From Lentisphaerota bacterium (GTDB lineage Bacteria > Verrucomicrobiota > Lentisphaeria > Oligosphaerales > Oligosphaeraceae): a stretch of DNA of 6,762 nt. Location: assembly GCA_012800565.1 (NCBI GenBank), contig JAAZIZ010000401.1:1-6762 (forward strand), in the 5' to 3' direction. The notes below the pieces were generated by a model. That model was not told the DNA's origin and did not search any database. It saw only the letters and a program-made list of their open reading frames with translations. Every line of letters begins with the position of its first letter. Position 1 is the stretch's first letter. A program made the position numbers and the translations under genes. Shown here one piece after another: positions 4,153 to 6,762 of the stretch.

Positions 4153-6762
4153 TTACCTCAATCAGTTCCACGTGGTCTATCCACACCTTGCCTGGCGCAT
4201 GACGCAGATTGAACTGGAGATAGGGCTTATGTTTGACTGCCACGCTGTCAGGTGAGGTGGTTTCCGCTTCAAAGCGGCGCCAATCCATAGTTCCCGCCAT
4301 AGTCTGGGGCAATGGGCTCCACGTCTGGTTGAGTCCTTCGCCGCCGAAGCGGAGATTGACATAGAAGCCGCTGGCCACGGCACCGGTCTTGCTGACTTCC
4401 TCCATCCTGGCAAAGAAACTCAGGCGGTAGCGGGTGTTGGGCTTGAGGTCGAAGAGATACTGGGTCAGAGTATCCACTGTATTCTCATCGCCTTCCAGCC
4501 GCATCGCAGCTCCGGCAGTGCGGAATATCTCCGTATCGCGCTTGAGAAGTTTATTTCCGAACCAGTTGCTTCTGGAGCCCCATTCTCCCAGGAAGCGTTT
4601 ATTCAGCACAGGCTCGGCAAAATCCCCGTATTTGACGATGGAAGGATTTTCCGGTACCGCCCCGATAGTGACCGTGCCGCAGTTTTCCGAATTCTGGCGG
4701 CGGATCGGCATCCAAGTATAATAGGGCATCACGACCTCGGCGCCATCCAGTACGCGCCCGCGGGTGAAGTTGGCCACAAATTCCTGCCCCTTGAGGTCCG
4801 GCATCGAACGGCGGGGAATACGGACCTCGGCCACCCACATTTTTCCGGGCACAACGCCGGGCTTGTATTCCAAATCGCTGTCCCAGGTGTTGTCGAGACC
4901 TTCCGGCAGGCAGAGCAGATCAGTCACATTTCCGTTGCTGCCCAGCATGATCTGGTACAGCTTAGGGCTGGTTCTGTCGGAAGCGAAGAATAACTCAACC
5001 AGATTGTCTTTCCATAACTCAATCTCGTCTTTTTTCCGCTCGGTTCCCACCATTTTATCGGTATGGGGTTCATCGGCGGCAATGCCAAAATAGAAATTAT
5101 CCTCGTCGCACAGCATCTTGATTCGGGTATGCACTTCGATCTGGTCTTTCGCTTTAACATAACCGGGACGTGGAATCATCCAGTATTCAGGTGCATTTTT
5201 CCACGCCGCTTCGTCCAGCACGCCGTCGATTGTGATTTTTTCGCTGACAGGAAGCATATAGGCATGCCAGGTCTCCTTGTCATGGTCGGCCTTTTCGTAG
5301 GCTTTCCGTGCGTCGAGAACCGGCTGCCACAATGCATTGCGCATAAACTGCACGCGCGCGACGCACTCCTGGTCGGCGGATGCCTCTTTTCCTGCCTGGT
5401 CGAAAAGATTGCCGATGCGGGTCATTTCCTCGGGGGAGTAGATTTTCGTCCAGATTTCATGCAGCGATGGAGTCACTGCTTTGAATCCGAGGTTAGTTTC
5501 GCGCACATCGCTGCGGATGTCGATCAGCCAGTGTTTTTCCAGGGTGGAGTAGATTTCGCGCATTGTGCCGGCTCCGTCCCCGTACATCAGGCGGCAGTGT
5601 TCATCGAGCAGTTGCTCCACGTCGATGCTGTTGTCCCACATTACCTTTCCGAAGACGTAGAAATTCAGGAAGTGGAACATCCAGTAGTCCACTTCGCCCT
5701 CAAGGAAGGCTCCGAAAATCTTGCTGCCGTTCCGGTGGAAGAAGGTACCGACCGCCTTGGGCGTAAAACTGGGAATGCCGTCGATGCGGCACATCACCTT
5801 TTCCGCGTATGTCCACAGATAGGTCTTGGCTCCGAGTTTTTGGTTCCAGGCGTCAAGCAATGCTTCATCGCGCTGCTGCAATTTTTCGGCGCCTTCATTC
5901 CACGGTCCGGTGACGGCAAGGTGAACAATCATGTTACTGGGAATATCCATCGTTGGAATGATGCGGTAATTGGAGTAGGCCATCACCGTGATATAACCGG
6001 GGATATTGTTATCTTGCAGGCGTTTAGCTATATCGGTCTTGAATTTCCAGATATGATCGGAGATCGCCTGGGGGCCGGCCTCGTAAACTTTGGCGCACTC
6101 AGGGCAGAAGCAGCGGTAATTGGAATCATTGGGCATGATGTTGAAGAAAGGGCGGCTGAAATAATTGGAATTCCACCAGACTTTGCCGTTCGGCATCAGA
6201 ACATTGCGGCTGGTCGCAGGCTTGCCGCTCAAAAATGCCTCGGCATCCTGATAGATTTCTTCCTTCAAGCCTGGATTGGTGAAGCAGAGCTGCCCTTCAA
6301 TTTCATGCGAGTTGGTCGGGTTCGTCCCATTGATCCGTTTGCCATTCTGCTGGATGGCGAAATATTCCGGATGTGTTTCCCCGAAACGCTGGACCAGGCC
6401 GAGTTTGGCCAGGCCGTGGCAGTTGGGAATGTTCAAGGTGCTCATGCGCAGGCGCAATTCGGTGAGGCGCTTGGTAGCATTGACCTCCATGCCTTCGGGC
6501 ATGTGCAGGGTCTTATCGCCGGTAGAGGAGACGCCGACGCAATAGAGGCGGCGGTACTGGCTGTCTGGCCGATCGGTGATGGAGATTTCAGGAATGGACC
6601 AATCTTTCCGCTTGGGAATGATGATTCCGTATTCGCTGGGGAAATAGAACTTGATCCCGCCCACGCGCTCCAGAAAATCATAGACGCCGTTCAGGGTGCC
6701 GCGCTCGTGCCATCCGGCCGACCGTTGCGGGTTCAGCTGTGGACTGTCGTTACCGACAATCA
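4145..6762 (-). CDS. DUF4838 glycoside-hydrolase-like protein with CBM9-like domain; 5' end outside window
   Basis: The reading frame is open to the right edge; two bases (6762-6761) belong to a split codon and 871 residues are visible. The visible N-terminus includes GTLNGVYDFLERVGGIKFYFP (about 22-41), matching the alpha-glucuronidase/hexosaminidase-type N-terminal pattern seen in DUF4838 proteins. The DUF4838 body runs to about residue 410, with a CFCPEC cysteine cluster (217-222) and a LNFYVFGKVMWD...YGDGAG segment (about 365-397). Residues about 501-700 form a CBM9-like sandwich (ITIDGVLDEAAW, DNFYFGIAADEP, DNLVELFF). Residues about 706-871 look like a galactose-binding-type jelly roll (LKPNTRYRLSFFARM; final KVWIDHVELIEV). 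Such proteins are abundant in Lentisphaerota and Planctomycetota and are thought to act on extracellular polysaccharide. No activity is proven for DUF4838, and the signal peptide cannot be seen. Confidence 0.88.
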   Translation of the reverse strand, partial: IVGNDSPQLNPQRSAGWHERGTLNGVYDFLERVGGIKFYFPSEYGIIIPKRKDWSIPEISITDRPDSQYRRLYCVGVSSTGDKTLHMPEGMEVNATKRLTELRLRMSTLNIPNCHGLAKLGLVQRFGETHPEYFAIQQNGKRINGTNPTNSHEIEGQLCFTNPGLKEEIYQDAEAFLSGKPATSRNVLMPNGKVWWNSNYFSRPFFNIMPNDSNYRCFCPECAKVYEAGPQAISDHIWKFKTDIAKRLQDNNIPGYITVMAYSNYRIIPTMDIPSNMIVHLAVTGPWNEGAEKLQQRDEALLDAWNQKLGAKTYLWTYAEKVMCRIDGIPSFTPKAVGTFFHRNGSKIFGAFLEGEVDYWMFHFLNFYVFGKVMWDNSIDVEQLLDEHCRLMYGDGAGTMREIYSTLEKHWLIDIRSDVRETNLGFKAVTPSLHEIWTKIYSPEEMTRIGNLFDQAGKEASADQECVARVQFMRNALWQPVLDARKAYEKADHDKETWHAYMLPVSEKITIDGVLDEAAWKNAPEYWMIPRPGYVKAKDQIEVHTRIKMLCDEDNFYFGIAADEPHTDKMVGTERKKDEIELWKDNLVELFFASDRTSPKLYQIMLGSNGNVTDLLCLPEGLDNTWDSDLEYKPGVVPGKMWVAEVRIPRRSMPDLKGQEFVANFTRGRVLDGAEVVMPYYTWMPIRRQNSENCGTVTIGAVPENPSIVKYGDFAEPVLNKRFLGEWGSRSNWFGNKLLKRDTEIFRTAGAAMRLEGDENTVDTLTQYLFDLKPNTRYRLSFFARMEEVSKTGAVASGFYVNLRFGGEGLNQTWSPLPQTMAGTMDWRRFEAETTSPDSVAVKHKPYLQFNLRHAPGKVWIDHVELIEVNE

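Noticed and set aside
1..6762. CRISPR arrays, tRNA/rRNA genes, insertion sequences, phage or toxin-antitoxin genes
   Set aside because: No regularly spaced repeats, cloverleaf-like segments, transposase motifs or terminal inverted repeats were seen.

Overview
The window reads as a bacterial chromosome segment with moderately high GC, dense coding and Shine-Dalgarno-led genes. Two large secreted-type carbohydrate-active proteins dominate it: a right-handed beta-helix protein and a DUF4838 protein carrying a CBM9-like module. That pairing is typical of glycan-degrading members of the PVC group, especially Lentisphaerota (Victivallis-like) and some Planctomycetota and Verrucomicrobiota. The lineage is inferred from family content only; there is no rRNA or marker gene here.

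Layout on the left half (+ strand): positions 1-294 hold no convincing protein gene but contain a terminator-like leader with mutually exclusive hairpins. Next come a ZIP-family metal transporter (295-1047), a 66-base gap, and a 727-residue secreted beta-helix protein (1114-3297). The ends of the beta-helix gene and the next gene converge with only nine bases between them.

Layout on the right half (- strand, read from right to left): a large DUF4838/CBM9-like protein is open to the right edge of the window (4145-6762), so its N-terminus lies outside. Its stop codon overlaps the start of a 21-codon reading frame. A short stretch then holds a doubtful two-helix membrane ORF (3738-4118) with nested inverted repeats inside it. 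Last is a YjbQ/UPF0047-family protein (3307-3708) with a perfect AGGAGG ribosome binding site.

Functionally, the beta-helix protein and the DUF4838 protein look like parts of an extracellular polysaccharide-breakdown repertoire. The ZIP transporter (cytoplasmic membrane, divalent metal) and YjbQ (small cytoplasmic protein) look like housekeeping genes that happen to be neighbours. I do not see a defence system, mobile element, CRISPR array, tRNA or rRNA. The least explained parts are the leader of the ZIP gene, the 3709-4144 stretch, and the unassigned C-terminal module of the beta-helix protein.
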